NCBI GenBank assembly: GCA_029449235.1
Contig: JANATG010000018.1
Location: 186,001 to 250,000 of the forward strand
Direction: 5' to 3'
Length of the DNA stretch: 64,000 nucleotides
From: Linnemannia schmuckeri
Taxonomy: Eukaryota > Mortierellomycota > Mortierellomycetes > Mortierellales > Mortierellaceae
The translations under genes and the position numbers were made by a program. Position 1 is the stretch's first letter; each line of letters begins with the position of its first letter. The notes beneath the pieces are model-generated. The model searched no databases. It was not told the DNA's origin and worked only from the letters and a program-made list of their open reading frames with translations. This document shows, piece after piece, positions 1-11,168 of this stretch.

Positions 1-2172
1 GTCTTCGATCTGCTCCTCGGAGAAGGGAGCAATGACGGCTTCCTGGAAGACGCTCTGAGGGGCCAGTTTGTATCGATCGGTAGACTGTGGTTTGAAACGA
101 TCGTGGTATGAAGGACCGAGGTACTGGCTCCTGCAGCTGATGACCATCTTGGTATCCCACTGTCCAGGCTGGTTAAGGGAGTTGGTCCTGTGCAAGTTGA
201 CGAGTTGCTGGCTCTCGTCGTATCCGTCGCAGATGAGAACAAATTGGCGATGCAGTTTGAGCTCCAGGATTTGATCGTCGTCAAAGTTAAGAAACTTCAG
301 CTGCTTGTCGACCATGTCGTGCTGGGGTTCGTCGATGGCGGGCAAGTTGATAAAAAGAGGGATTGGCCCACCTCGCTTGTACTTCTTCCAAAGTAGGTGC
401 TCCAGATATCGATTGAATGATGACTTGCCGGAACCAGAGTCGCCCAAGATCAACATGACCTGACGGTCACTGGAAAGAAACTCCAGCATATTCTCCAGAA
501 GCGGGAACAGCTCATCATCCTTGGCCAGGAGCGATGGTTTTGCTTGTGGAAGGACGTAAATCGCTCGTTCATCGTATTCTTGGAGTCGCTGTAATCGAAG
601 CTTGTACAGCTCGTACTCGAGGTAACGGATATTCTGGACGTTTGCAAGGATCGGTGATGCGGCTGGGGTCGGCAGACGAGACCGCAATGGGTAAGGGTGG
701 TGGGTTGTAGGAGTGTCGCCTGAAGTGAGCTCCTGCTTCAGAGCTAGAGCATTGGCGGCAACTTCCTGGTCGTCAATGGATCCCAGCTTGTCGATGATGG
801 TCAGCATCAGCGCCTTGACGCTTTCATCTCTACCCCACTCTGGGTCATTCTTGTAGAGGCGACCAAGTAATTCAGTGGCTTGCTGACGCAAGGTAAGGAA
901 CCAAACGGAGTCGAACGCAATCTCACCTAATAGCTGGCAGATCCCCCACTGAAACAAGGGGTCACGACGACAGGGAGCCTCGCAGATCAAACGGTTGAGA
1001 TCCTTCAACTGTCCGGCTTCTGCAAGGGCATAGGCGGCACGGATGGCGGCATACCAGGGTCTCTTCTGGCCGGCTCCATATCTCCCCTTCAAACTCTCCA
1101 TGACGCTTTGACCACTCTCCATCAGGGAGCATGCTCCTTCGTACACAGTGCAAGCAACACCCATCATGCCGCCCAGTGCCTCCTGCAGATTTTCCAGTCC
1201 CTCGAGCAGCGACCCCAGATCCAGCTTGCCCAGTGCCGTAACCTTGACCATACCATCCACCACACCTCGCGAATGCCGCAAGACTGCTTGCAAAACAGTC
1301 TCGTTGTTGGGCACATACTGCAGAGCCTGAAAAGCATAACAGGCCTGGTATATGAGGTAAGGATCGGTACTGCCCTTCAACCCTGACAAGACCCCAGACA
1401 GAGGCTCGTGCTCAAGAACTCTATCCAGATCCTGGGTCTTGTGGTCAGCCATGACATCAAGAACTCTGGAGATTGCCAGGGTGAGGTAGTAGGGGTGCTC
1501 AGTTGACTGTTGGTGAGTGCCTTGCAATCGGATCCTGAGAATGCTGAGGATTTTGACCAGGTCATCGGAGACAAGGTGATCTGGAGAGGAGGATTGGACC
1601 AATTGGACAAGCCCTTGGAGCAGGTTTGCATCCAAGAGTAGAGACTCCTCAAACTCTGTAATGAAGGAAGACAATAGCTTGCGGTAGAGCTTCTTTTGCA
1701 GGATAGGTCCTAGAGCGACAATCTCTGCGATCTTAATAGCGTCCTTCATAACGTCCTGGATGAACGCCTCTACCATACGAGTTGCCAGCCATTGCAAACG
1801 ATCTCGCTCCATAGGGTCATTCTTGATCTTCGTCAGCCAGGCCAGCTCATCCCTGTCAAGAGTAGGTTTCTGCTCCGACGACGACAAGGCAATTGACTCC
1901 TGAAGCAGCAAGGAGTTGCAATAGACCAATTGGTTTGTCCTCTCGATGCGCTGCTGAGGGCGAGGCAGCTTGGTCTTAATGGCTGACTTGAGAACGTTCT
2001 CAGGGAACACACTAAGTGAGACTCTAAGAAGGGCAGGCAAGGGCTTGGACTTGGACTTGGAGATGTCCAGGGACCTGAGCATTTCGTCGTCCTTCCCAAG
2101 AGCCATAGAGGAGGTGGGGTCATCACCAGCAGCCGCATCATGGTCGGCTTGTTTGAGGGAATGAATGGCCAT
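1..2172 (-). CDS. NACHT-type STAND NTPase with helical N-terminal region (partial, runs off left edge)
   Basis: A reading frame stays open from an ATG at 2172 (context CACCATGGCC) to base 1, giving 724 residues without a stop, so the C-terminal part lies outside the window. Residues ~50-540 are almost entirely helical with leucine-rich pairs, consistent with an ARM-like solenoid. A P-loop GDSGSGKSS follows at ~residues 573-581, and a Walker B stretch LICDGYDE at ~643-650 has the extended acidic form typical of NACHT/NLR proteins. A sensor-like SCRSQYLG comes next. NACHT ATPases act as signal-dependent oligomerising switches; in fungi many serve in non-self recognition. The sensor repeats that usually follow (WD40, pentapeptide, ankyrin) would be beyond the edge. 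A probable 5'-leader intron precedes the start. The NACHT call is strong; the biological role is unknown. Confidence 0.88.
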   Translation of the reverse strand, partial: MAIHSLKQADHDAAAGDDPTSSMALGKDDEMLRSLDISKSKSKPLPALLRVSLSVFPENVLKSAIKTKLPRPQQRIERTNQLVYCNSLLLQESIALSSSEQKPTLDRDELAWLTKIKNDPMERDRLQWLATRMVEAFIQDVMKDAIKIAEIVALGPILQKKLYRKLLSSFITEFEESLLLDANLLQGLVQLVQSSSPDHLVSDDLVKILSILRIRLQGTHQQSTEHPYYLTLAISRVLDVMADHKTQDLDRVLEHEPLSGVLSGLKGSTDPYLIYQACYAFQALQYVPNNETVLQAVLRHSRGVVDGMVKVTALGKLDLGSLLEGLENLQEALGGMMGVACTVYEGACSLMESGQSVMESLKGRYGAGQKRPWYAAIRAAYALAEAGQLKDLNRLICEAPCRRDPLFQWGICQLLGEIAFDSVWFLTLRQQATELLGRLYKNDPEWGRDESVKALMLTIIDKLGSIDDQEVAANALALKQELTSGDTPTTHHPYPLRSRLPTPAASPILANVQNIRYLEYELYKLRLQRLQEYDERAIYVLPQAKPSLLAKDDELFPLLENMLEFLSSDRQVMLILGDSGSGKSSFNRYLEHLLWKKYKRGGPIPLFINLPAIDEPQHDMVDKQLKFLNFDDDQILELKLHRQFVLICDGYDESQQLVNLHRTNSLNQPGQWDTKMVISCRSQYLGPSYHDRFKPQSTDRYKLAPQSVFQEAVIAPFSEEQIED

Positions 2173-2190
2173 GGTGTCCGGGAATAAGGT

Positions 2191-2294
2191 CTAGCAAAGC
2201 CAATGATCCCGATATGCATAAATGTCAGCAATTGTGGTTGTAAAGCATGCTGGGCGGAGTGTAAAACTGAATTGCCCCTGTTTGTTCTTCTTAC
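2191..2294 (-). other. Probable intron in the 5' leader of the NACHT gene
   Basis: On the minus strand a donor GTAAGAAG at 2294 is followed by a branch-point-like TGCTGAC near 2220-2226 and an acceptor TTTGCTAG ending at 2191, 19 bases upstream of the ATG at 2172. Length (104 bases) and signals match the coding introns elsewhere in the window. This is inferred from signals only. Confidence 0.45.
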
Positions 2295-4658
2295 CTTGCT
2301 TGCTTGTGTGTTTGGTTCAAAAGCGGAGATGGTGTCGATGGCTTAGGGGTATGGATGTTAGTAACAGTACTAAAGAGCCAATAAGGCCGAAAGAGCATCC
2401 GATATGTCAATGCATGTTTGTTCGATCCTTCTGTCTTTTGTTTGACAATGAATCGCATTTGTTTCCGTGAGTAAAAAGAAAAGAAAAGAAAAAGATACAA
2501 CCACTTACTGCAGAAGAAACGGCGTTCTTGCTTTTGGTTATTTTTTGAGAGGGATAAATGGGTGCGCTGAGGGAGACGGGTTTATCTGGAGGAAGGTGTA
2601 TGTATGCTTGTGTTCTTCGTTTCTGTGTTTCTGTGCGGAAGATAAGAAAAGGGAAGATAGGGAGAGAGGGGGGGGGGGGGGGGGGTGGAGAAAGGAGAAG
2701 TAAGAGAGAGTGAGGAAGGAAACGAGAAAGAGAAGGAGGGAGAGAAAGTGGCGTATGTTAGCAACCAACGCCAACCTGTAGTGATAGTCACTCCTCCTCT
2801 TTGAGTCCAGCGGACATTCCAACTCAATATTGCGGAAAGTGTGATTTTATTTTTAAGTCGTGGTGAATGCAATGCAATGAACAATCGAAAGAGATGGCGG
2901 AATGGTGATGTCGGATGAGATGGTTGACAAAGAAGGTGAGGAGGAGGCAAAAGAAGAAAGGGCGGCGAGAGAGATGTGCAAAGGGAAAAAGAAAGAGAGA
3001 GAATGAAAGGAGTGGGGGTCCCGGTCCTGCCAATATATCTCCCTTTTTCCTTTTCCTTTTTCCCTTTCATGTAACGTGTCTTGGATATGTATGTTTATGT
3101 GTGTTTTACGCCCATGGCTCTCATGCTTACACAGAAACACACTCACACAAGGATCGGAGCGAAAACCTTGACACCGTTACATCAATGTGCAGGGCAGAGA
3201 GAAAAAATAAGAAACACATGGGGAATGTATTGACCATTTGCAGGAAAATGTCAATGGCCGTTGTGACCAGCCATCGCTCATCATCCTCGGCAGTGTTTGT
3301 CTTGGGCGGGGTATCGTAGGGAGGATCTCCTCTCAATGCGGAATTAATAGGTCATACAGAAAAGGGGCCGAGTATGCTTCTCCATTATTCTTCGTGCCGC
3401 TTCTTTTTTTTTCTTTCCTGTCTCAGCGACGCGTTTCTCGCGTGATTATTTTATGTGTCGATTCTCCTGTGAAAATTTCTTTGTCCTTTGGTTGATAGTT
3501 CTCCTGTTTTTTCTTGTTCACTGCTCACCAACAACGATCGAGTCGGAAAACCGTCAATGTACATTTTCAGGTTTTGTTTTATTCACCGGATTTGTCAGTC
3601 TGTATTTTGTGAGGACAGGGCGTAGGATACCTGAGATCTTGAGGCACCAGCGATATTCGCGAACCGTGTGCGGGTCATCACGCGCATGTTATTTGTTGGG
3701 AATAGAAAATGTCAAGGTGCTTTCTATTTATTTCAATCGCCAAGAATGGCAAAGAGCGATTCCAACTTTCTTCACACCGCTGACACGTACATATTCTTTT
3801 TTGCTCGCTGTTTCAGTTGCTGCTCGATTCATAGGAGTCAAAAAAGGACCTCCAGCTGGATCTCTTGGTGTGTCGATTTTTTCCCTTCCAGCTTTCAGAT
3901 GAGCCCGTCTCTCCTCTTTTTGTCTTTGCATCATACAACACGCACGAAGATCGATATTGCTGAATGTTGCTTTACTTTTTCACCGTTATACCATGTCTCT
4001 TTTCAATGGCTGATGTTGTAGCCCGTCGTGTATCGATTCATGTTCAGCCACAGCAATGATAAGCTTGTCTTCTGTGCCGACCTTTCTTTCTATTGTGCAC
4101 TTGTTGTTGGACCATATCGCGACTCGATCTTCCATGCGATGGAGTGACACCCTCCTATTCATTAACTCATGAGCCGATGTTGCCTGTCATTCCTCAATTG
4201 CATTTTTTTGTTTTTAACCTAGGGTATTGACTGATTTCAAGTGACTGTCGCGCCTTATACTCGTTTACTAAAGATACACAAGATCTTCTTCCTCATTCCA
4301 CTTCTCACAGAATTTAAAAAAAAGCATTCCATGATCATGGCAGTTTAGGATATTAACAAAGAGATGATATTGGCCGCCGCGCCCGGGCAATGCATGGAAT
4401 GGGAGACATGGCCATCATATCCGAGACTTGACGATACCTGTCATCTTTGCAATAACGATGGATGAATCGACTCTTCTTCACACAGTTACTGTGGCATTGG
4501 CAAGAGGGAGCCTCCTAAGTTCAAATATTAAAAGCATCAACGTCTTTCTGTTTTTTTTTCCTCATGTTGTGTAATTACTCGTTTAAATTCTTTCTTTTTC
4601 CCTTCTTTTCGTTCCTTACACTTAGCTCAACAAATACCGAGACACCATCGTCATCACC
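2295..4658. other. Intergenic region with low-complexity tracts, no gene seen
   Basis: Left part is GA/CT-rich (leader and promoter side of the NACHT gene) with an 18-base G run at 2668-2685. The remainder has only short, stop-broken frames with no recognisable protein. Nothing coding is supported. Confidence 0.6.
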
Positions 4659-5854
4659 ATGTCAGGGCTCGACGCAACAACAACACCAACAACACATATT
4701 ACCAATGCCATCAACAAAATCATTGCATTTTTAGAACTCATCGGACACATTAGCCTCTACCTCCAGCCTTCAGACCTATTCTCCTGCATTCAATTCAATT
4801 GCCACTGGAAACAAACCCCCATCCCTCTTCTCTGGCACACCATTAACACTCTTGCCGAACCCTGGTTCCGCACCATTAAAGCCGACTTCCCAGAGAAAAG
4901 GGCAAGAGGGAGATCGAGGAATGGGCTCAAAAGACTGTCGCAAAACATGAACGCCACATCCAGGACTTGAATGTGCATTGGAGCATTTTCCTTGAGGCTG
5001 TCTCTTTCAACAGGGAGTATAGGAATCTCCGCTCGTTGGCTGTGGTTCATGTGGGGCGCAGTAGTGGTTTTTTCGATGCCTTTTCCATCGAATATAATGT
5101 TGGAAAGAATAACTGCAACAACAACAAATGCCAAGAGGATGACCGCGGCTGTTGACCCTCAACTCTTATGGGTACAAGGTGACAGAGGTTGCATCTATGG
5201 CAAGGCGGTAGAACGATACTTTCTGGAGCGGATCTGGGCCCTCCTCTGACAGAGCCCTTACCTCGCCCTACTCTCCTTCCCAAAACTCGGATCCATGCGT
5301 GACCTGCCCCAGGAATTTATCATCGACTCTCTCATATCTCTGTATCACCTCTGAGACCTGAACATCGAATGGCTATTCCTGGACACCCGAGTCGTGTTGC
5401 GGTCATTGCCCAAGCTGGAGCGCGTTCATATGTGCCATCTCGGCGATTTATTATCATTACTCCCAGAGGAGCGGTTCCGAGGGCTACGGATGCTGGGTGT
5501 TCGAGAGAATGTGCTGCCCAGCTATGTGGTTAAGGTGCTCGAGCACCTGCCTGGACTGGAGGAGTTGCGGCTCCAGGCTTTTTTCCAGAACCAGTTGTGC
5601 CACTGCAGGAGAGCATCGATGCCGCTTCGGAGACGCGGGTTCGGGATGTGCCCGCTGTGAGGACGTTGCATTATTGTTACATGCAGTCAGAGAGGATGGA
5701 TATGTATTTGGCGATGTTGGTGAGGCAGTTGCCGCGGTTGTCGAGGATCAAGGTACCGATGCTTTGGGAGGCGACGGAGCAGGCGTTGTGGGAGAGATGC
5801 TATTTTCTGGAAGAGATTGATAGTTTGAATGGGAGTGGTAAGATTTGTAGGTGA
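4659..5854 (+). pseudogene. Decayed F-box/LRR protein gene
   Basis: The first ~80 codons encode an F-box-like start: a helix with FLELIGHISLYLQPSDL, then FSCIQFNCHW and PLLWHTINTLAEPWF, the pattern of the large fungal F-box/LRR families that recruit substrates to SCF ubiquitin ligases. Downstream, coherent protein continues but in changing frames. There is a shift at the A-run 4896-4899, a second between ~5120 and 5153, in-frame TGA codons at 5247-5249 and 5352-5354, and a third shift near 5590-5600. The last frame (to TAG/TGA near 5854) is again leucine-rich and LRR-like. With three shifts and two stops this is a pseudogene, not a sequencing slip. An intron explanation for all breaks is unlikely because coding-like sequence abuts each break. 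Confidence 0.8.
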
Positions 5855-6194
5855 AGAGTGCGAGGAGGGGTAGGGGAAGAAGATGAGAATAAGGACGATG
5901 TCCTTGAGGTGGTGCTAGCGTGAATAATAAACAGCACAGAAAATAGTATTGCTGTTTGAAAAATTAGACGCGCACCTGAGATCAGTGAGAAAGAAGAAAG
6001 GATCCGTTTATTCCACTCTTATTAGGCCATACTTGCATGGGGCAGGAGCCCGAATCTCTTTCTCTATGAAGCTTTTTAATACTGCACAGACACAGAATAT
6101 GCAACAGTGCGTTCACTTCCACAAGGATGGTCAGTAGGAACAAGAGACAGGCAGGCTCTCTGGGTGCTGAAAGCGTCAAGAAGGCACATGTCGA
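5855..6194. other. Spacer between two decayed genes
   Basis: No coding signal or repeat is evident; the two broken genes point toward each other across it. Confidence 0.5.
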
Positions 6195-6908
6195 TCAAAT
6201 GAAAAAAGCCCGAGATGCAGGAAATGAGGTAAGACCGTCCTGTCGATAGTAGTTCTTGCCGATAAAGGGGTGAGCCAGCTGAACCCACTCGTAACAGAAC
6301 TGTTGAGGCTTCTTGGATATATTTCTGATCCTAGAGAGGGACTTGCCAGAGGAGTTTAGTATCCTTGCCAGCACGACGAAGAGGATTCTTCCGCGTTCAT
6401 TCCAATATAGAAGATCGAGAAGTTGTTGTCCTTGCGATCTTTATTGACGACCTCTGCCTTTGACTGCAGGAGAGTGTTGGCCTAAGCACTATCTCCTGTA
6501 AAGTCTATGGCATACTGAGTCAGATAGGCGCGAGTGATCGTCAGTTGTCCAAGTTAGAACTGCACCTGTAAGTGATGTGAAAAAGAGAACAATTGGTCAA
6601 CATCAAGGGTGAAAAAAAGATACGCCACTGCGGGCATCTTTCTCTTGTTGCAGACAAACACAAAAAAATCACTTTTGCATCAGAGGACATCTCAGCACAC
6701 ACTTTGAGGATATTTGGAAACTTGGTAGGATCCAGGGTTCCTTGGCTTCATGCCAGCAAGCAAGGTGCTAATTCGGAGTGGCGAGCATGGTGACTGATTC
6801 GTTTCTTCGTCCAAGTCGTTTGATTCCTTTAGCCCTTCTTCCAGAGTTGATTAAGGGGAGGATGGTGTCGACGTGGCTGTTCTTGGTTTGGTTGGTTAGG
6901 CGAGACAT
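6195..6908 (-). pseudogene. Decayed minus-strand gene of unknown family
   Basis: A plausible start (ATG at 6908, context ACAACATGTC, CT-rich leader upstream) gives 46 codons that end at a TAG (6768-6770). Further down, from an acceptor-like CTTACAG near 6565, coherent protein resumes: it reads TRAYLTQYAIDFTGDSA, then an in-frame TAG. FSIFYIGMNAEE follows, then a one-base shift to NPLRRAGKDTKLLWQ, and another shift to FCYEWVQLAHPFIGKNYY, ending at TGA 6195-6197. At least two stops and two shifts indicate decay. The YIGM stretch faintly recalls a GIY-YIG-type motif, but I cannot assign the family. The link between the 5' exon and the 3' part is inferred. Confidence 0.5.
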
Positions 6909-9233
6909 GTTGTTTTCTTTCTCCTCCTCGCAAAGTTTGAGAGACAGGATATGATAAGCGGAGAAAAAAGACACAAGTGTGTAAAGGTTGAACGAGGAAG
7001 AGAGTCGAGCAACTGAAAAAAGTAAACGTGAAGAGAGTGATGGGATGCGATTGAAAGATGCAAGGTAAGCGAGAAGACAAAAGGAATGACAGGTGGGATC
7101 ACAATTACAGTAGGCTACATTATGGGCGACACATCGATACTGTGTGCAGTACTGAAACTTCTTCTTTGAACGCAAGGTTATGCCACCTACAATACTTATT
7201 TTTATTATATTTTTGAGGACTTTTGGCCAGACTTGAAGGATTCAGATGGTGGACATTTCCTTATCAATACAGGAAGATAGTCAATGATTCCAGTCATTAG
7301 AAACCCTTTCGTATTTATGCCTTTGTTTCAAGAAAAAGAGTACCGCAACGATATGAAACAGCTCCTCTGGGATCTTTTCATTGGCATAACTAGCCAATTA
7401 TTCAGGTACGACGGCGTTGATACTCGATGCTGATGAGATCTCCCATTATCGCACTCAGACTTGTATTTTGTGGCAAGGGTGGCACGAATGACAACATGCG
7501 ACAGCTAATCGAGATAAGGATCTATCATCGGCTCGCTGACGTTTTATCTCCTTCACGGGACCAGTCGTCGGATACGGATGTTCTTTTTGTTTTGAAGAGA
7601 AAAAGTGAGGCGCCATTAGACTTTTCAAACATCACTTTTCAGGGGCGGAGGCGATGCATCAGCAATTAGACCGTCCTCGTTTATCACATATGCGCTTTGT
7701 TGTTCGAGGATAACGAGTTAGGATTCTTGAATTCGTATGGGCGCTTCTCACTTGGCCATAGGTTTTCCTCATGCCCGCGCGGTACCCTTCCTTCCAGCCC
7801 TTAATTTTTTCGAGAACTACTGGAAGAACACTTTGTTCGAATGTTGACCAGCTCCCTTTTTACGGTATTGATATGGCTTGTACTTTTTTTTCGATTGACA
7901 AGCGCGACGCCTTAGCACAAATCAATTATTATGAAGAGGGCGAGGGCGATCTTTACTCATGGTGGATGTCGATTTCATTCCTCAAACGATATGCTAATGC
8001 TGAAGGACACGCTTGATTCCTTTCAACCCTTTTCTTTTCCAAACGATAGAGCTCTTTCAGATGCTGCTTCTGTATTTTTTGTTATGACGTGGTATATGAT
8101 ACCATTGGATAGAGCCTTAACCAGTCGTGCCTTTGTCACTCGGTCAATCTATGGCCATTATGACTCAACCACGTTCACTCTTTGTTCAAATCGAATACCA
8201 GGGCGTGTTTTCTCATTTTAGTCGTTTGATGTCCAACAAGGATCCATCCCACTGTTTCCCATTCTTTACTCCACCAAAGCGTCTGTTTCCTTGAGCGCTT
8301 ACTACCTCAGCTCATCCTCGATTCTACAACCGTTGACGGATACATTTCGTTAATAAAAAGAAAAAATAAATAAGACCTCGAGCAGGATCTCAAATTACGA
8401 GCTGATGGCCCTTGAGTACGTCTTTATATTACATTATTCACCGTTACCTTGTTTTTTTCTTGTAACAGACACGAGAACGAACAGCTCGCCTTATCTTTCT
8501 TTCCTCTTTTTTTTTTGTTTCTCTAGTAGAAAATGTCACGTCGATGGACCAACCAGTTTGTTTGATATTCGCCCCCTTTCTTGTGCATGTATACCGCTGA
8601 TGTTGCACTGCTGTAATCTGCGGCACCTTGTTTGTAGACTCTTTCTTCTTTTTGTAAGAGGGACACGCGTTTTGGTCGTTGAATAAAAATGCAATCGAAT
8701 TGGTCAAGGACGTGCGCGATGATCTAGTCTGAGACGAGGTTTTAAAGAAGGAATCAGTGGGGATACAACGCAGACATGCACTTCTCACTGTAATTGAGAG
8801 TACTTCTTGCAAAGGGGGAGTTTTTTTTTGCTTCCACAGAAAGAGCGACCTCGGTTTCTTTATCATCTCATCCTTTTTTTTCACTCCGGCGATGCTTTTT
8901 GTGCGGTCAGGAGGTTTTTTCTTGTACAGAAAACAAAAAATCTGAACGAGGATCCCAGGTTGGTCAAGATGTTGCGACTTTTGGTAAGGACCAGCTTATT
9001 TGCTGTTTGAGTTGTAGTAAAGCGAAATGAGATGCGAGCGATGTGTTAGGTGGCAGCAGGCTGTGCAAGGCCGACCTTTTCTCGTGTTTATTTTTTCAGA
9101 TTTTCAGACATGCTATTGAGAAGAGAGGATATGCAGGCAAGACGGAGGCATAGGAAGAAATCAAGAAATAAAAAACCAAAAAAGTGAACGTCCACAGCAG
9201 ATCTTCTGAAAGAATTCGCCTCTTACCCCATCT
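6909..9233. other. Intergenic region, no gene seen
   Basis: Contains the CT-rich (minus-sense) leader of the preceding pseudogene and many T-rich stretches. All frames are short and composed of biased residues. I see no domain, RNA gene or repeat family here. Confidence 0.55.
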
Positions 9234-9254
9234 CCCCCCCCCCCCCCCCCCCCC
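9234..9254. repeat. Poly-C run (21 bases)
   Basis: Uninterrupted C from 9234 to 9254, the longest G/C homopolymer in the window. It sits just upstream of the LTR-like element and marks the entry into repeat-derived sequence. Confidence 0.9.
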
Positions 9255-9568
9255 ATGCGTCCCCCTTTCTCATGACCCCAAAAAATCGCGCGTCTTGATC
9301 TTCACGGTGTTTCACGGGGGAGGGTTCGCGGCAGAATTATAGGAACGCTGTCAGTTCTACAATCGGTTCTACAAAACCGGACTCTATGCGATGCAGATGC
9401 TATCCGTTAGTCCAGTGTCTATACAGTAAAGGAGACAAAGAAGGACGAACAGCTTCTACCCCATATAAATACTACTCTAGAAGAACGATCGGCTACACTA
9501 CTGTGACGGCATTATTCCAGAGGGTGCCACCAAATTTGTAACAACGGGACTATGCCCTGTTGGAATGT
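9255..9568. other. Unassigned repeat-flanking sequence
   Basis: No coding signal. It includes an imperfect inverted pair around 9541-9562 (AACAACGGGAC / GCCCTGTTGG) immediately left of the LTR-like copy, which may be a small hairpin or an older terminus. It cannot be assigned further. Confidence 0.4.
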
Positions 9569-9780
9569 TGTTGCAAAATAAGGTGGTGGCTAGGCAGTGG
9601 TGGCGACGCCTTAGATTAGCAGTCATATTCTTCTTGGACGAGAGCAATTCTAACAAGAGTTTCGCTGGGGCGCTGCAGTGTATTGTTTTCGTGTGGTTCC
9701 TTAGGACACTACCCCCGTACCAATTGAGGACTTAACAGCGGTCCTATAACTCTGGCCTTCGACCCTCTCCCCGAGTAACA
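9569..9780 (+). mobile_element. LTR-like element, short copy (solo-LTR candidate)
   Basis: Ends TGTTGC...GTAACA form the short inverted termini usual for retrotransposon LTRs. Most of its length matches, in opposite orientation, the element at 27609-27992. Relative to that copy this one lacks about 165 bases in the middle (after CAGTCATATTCT). Flanks are ATGT on the left (9565-9568) and ATGA on the right, only partly a target duplication. No gag or pol is present next to it, so a solo LTR or a MITE-like derivative is the best reading. Confidence 0.7.
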
Positions 9781-11168
9781 ATGAGAAGGCCGTGGGAGGA
9801 CTGTTAAGGGGCAGAGTGACGAAACAAAGAGGGGAAATGGTGTTGTTGAGGTAGAGTTCGAGAAGGACAAGTGTGAAGATAATACAGAGAAAGACGAACA
9901 TCTAATACAGGAAGGACATTCCAAAAAGAGACAGATATGATGAGGACAACTTTATGAGAGAAAAGGAACAAAAGAAGTGAGGAATTGTCTAGGGCTTAGC
10001 TAGCTATCTTATAGGGGATCGGGAGTTGGGGGAGAGTTCGTCTATGCTAAGAGTCATATGTATGGAGGGTCAGGAATGGACTGAGAGCGATGGTAGCTAC
10101 TTAAGAGCGATGGTAACTACCTAAGATAGATAGAGGCCGGCACCGTATGTGAGCACGACCTCCTATGAGATCCTAGCAAGAGTATCTAAGTGGTGGCTTA
10201 GACGCGCCAAACGCAGCAGCCCACAGCATCAATCCCATCACCGCCCCCTGGCAGGAAATAACTATACCCCACCACAGGCACCCACAACCTCACCGCGTGC
10301 GCGTTGGAAAAGCGGGACTTTCCGGGCTTTAAGGGCGAACCAACAGTGAGATCAAACCGACAGCCCTTCTCTTGGGCGAAGCAATACCGTTCCTCACTTT
10401 TTTATATTCTTGTTGCATTTCGTTTCGCATTTCGATCAGCAGCCAGGAAGCAAGGGACAGACTGGTAGAGGGTTAAGAAAAAAAGGAATCCTATTCGTTG
10501 TCATTCTAATAGGTCAACAGGCGCTCAGGAGCGGACAGAGTGATATTCGTCTCCAAGTGAGAAAGGAAAGAAGAAATGGGGTTGGGACAGGGGCAGCTTT
10601 TGAATCGAAAAAAAATACATCGACAACTTTATTTTGCGTCAGGATCATGGTCTCCAGATCAATGCCAGTGATGGAGGATAGATTCAAAAAGGTTCATATT
10701 TCCGGAAAAATAAAGCCAGCTCACCGTTGTAGGAATGGATGTATTCACACAAACCTCATGGTGGTAAAAAAGGAGAGGAAGACTTTTGAAAGGGACGTAA
10801 AAGCAGTAAGAGGGGAGGAGAAGAATCATGTGGAGTCGGGCTCAGTTCTCACAATATGCATGATTAGGATAGAGTTCGGAACACAAGTCGATCGCAGATG
10901 CAGCAACAAACATGTACACTTTTCATCGTTGGACCGTGTGAATCATTCGACATAGTGTTGAACAGAGGGGATGTGGTTTTTTTGTATGTACAGGGCTAGT
11001 TGAGCCATTTTTAGAAAGATAAAGAGAGAGGAATGATAAACGAACAACAAGGAAGGTGGTGTACAAGAGAATAAGTAAAAGGTAGCGCCAGTGGTGATGA
11101 ACAGGATAAGAAAAAGAAAATAAGAAGAAAAAAGATAAAGAAAAAAGGAAGAACAAACAAAGGTATGT
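9781..11168. other. Intergenic region with possible element remnants
   Basis: Holds a two-copy 20-bp tandem repeat at 10088-10127 and short frames without recognisable domains, including a 181-codon frame at 10410-10955 judged spurious. The right part includes the 3' flank of the Myb gene (A-rich on the plus strand, 11100-11160). Confidence 0.5.
10088..10127. repeat. Tandem duplication, 20-bp unit
   Basis: GAGCGATGGTAGCTACTTAA is followed at once by a copy with two substitutions. Seen directly in the sequence. Confidence 0.8.

Noticed and set aside
10410..10955. 181-codon plus-strand frame downstream of the Myb gene
   Set aside because: Composition is that of random A/G-rich DNA, no domain, no leader or splice signals, and it lies in the 3' flank of the opposite-strand Myb gene.
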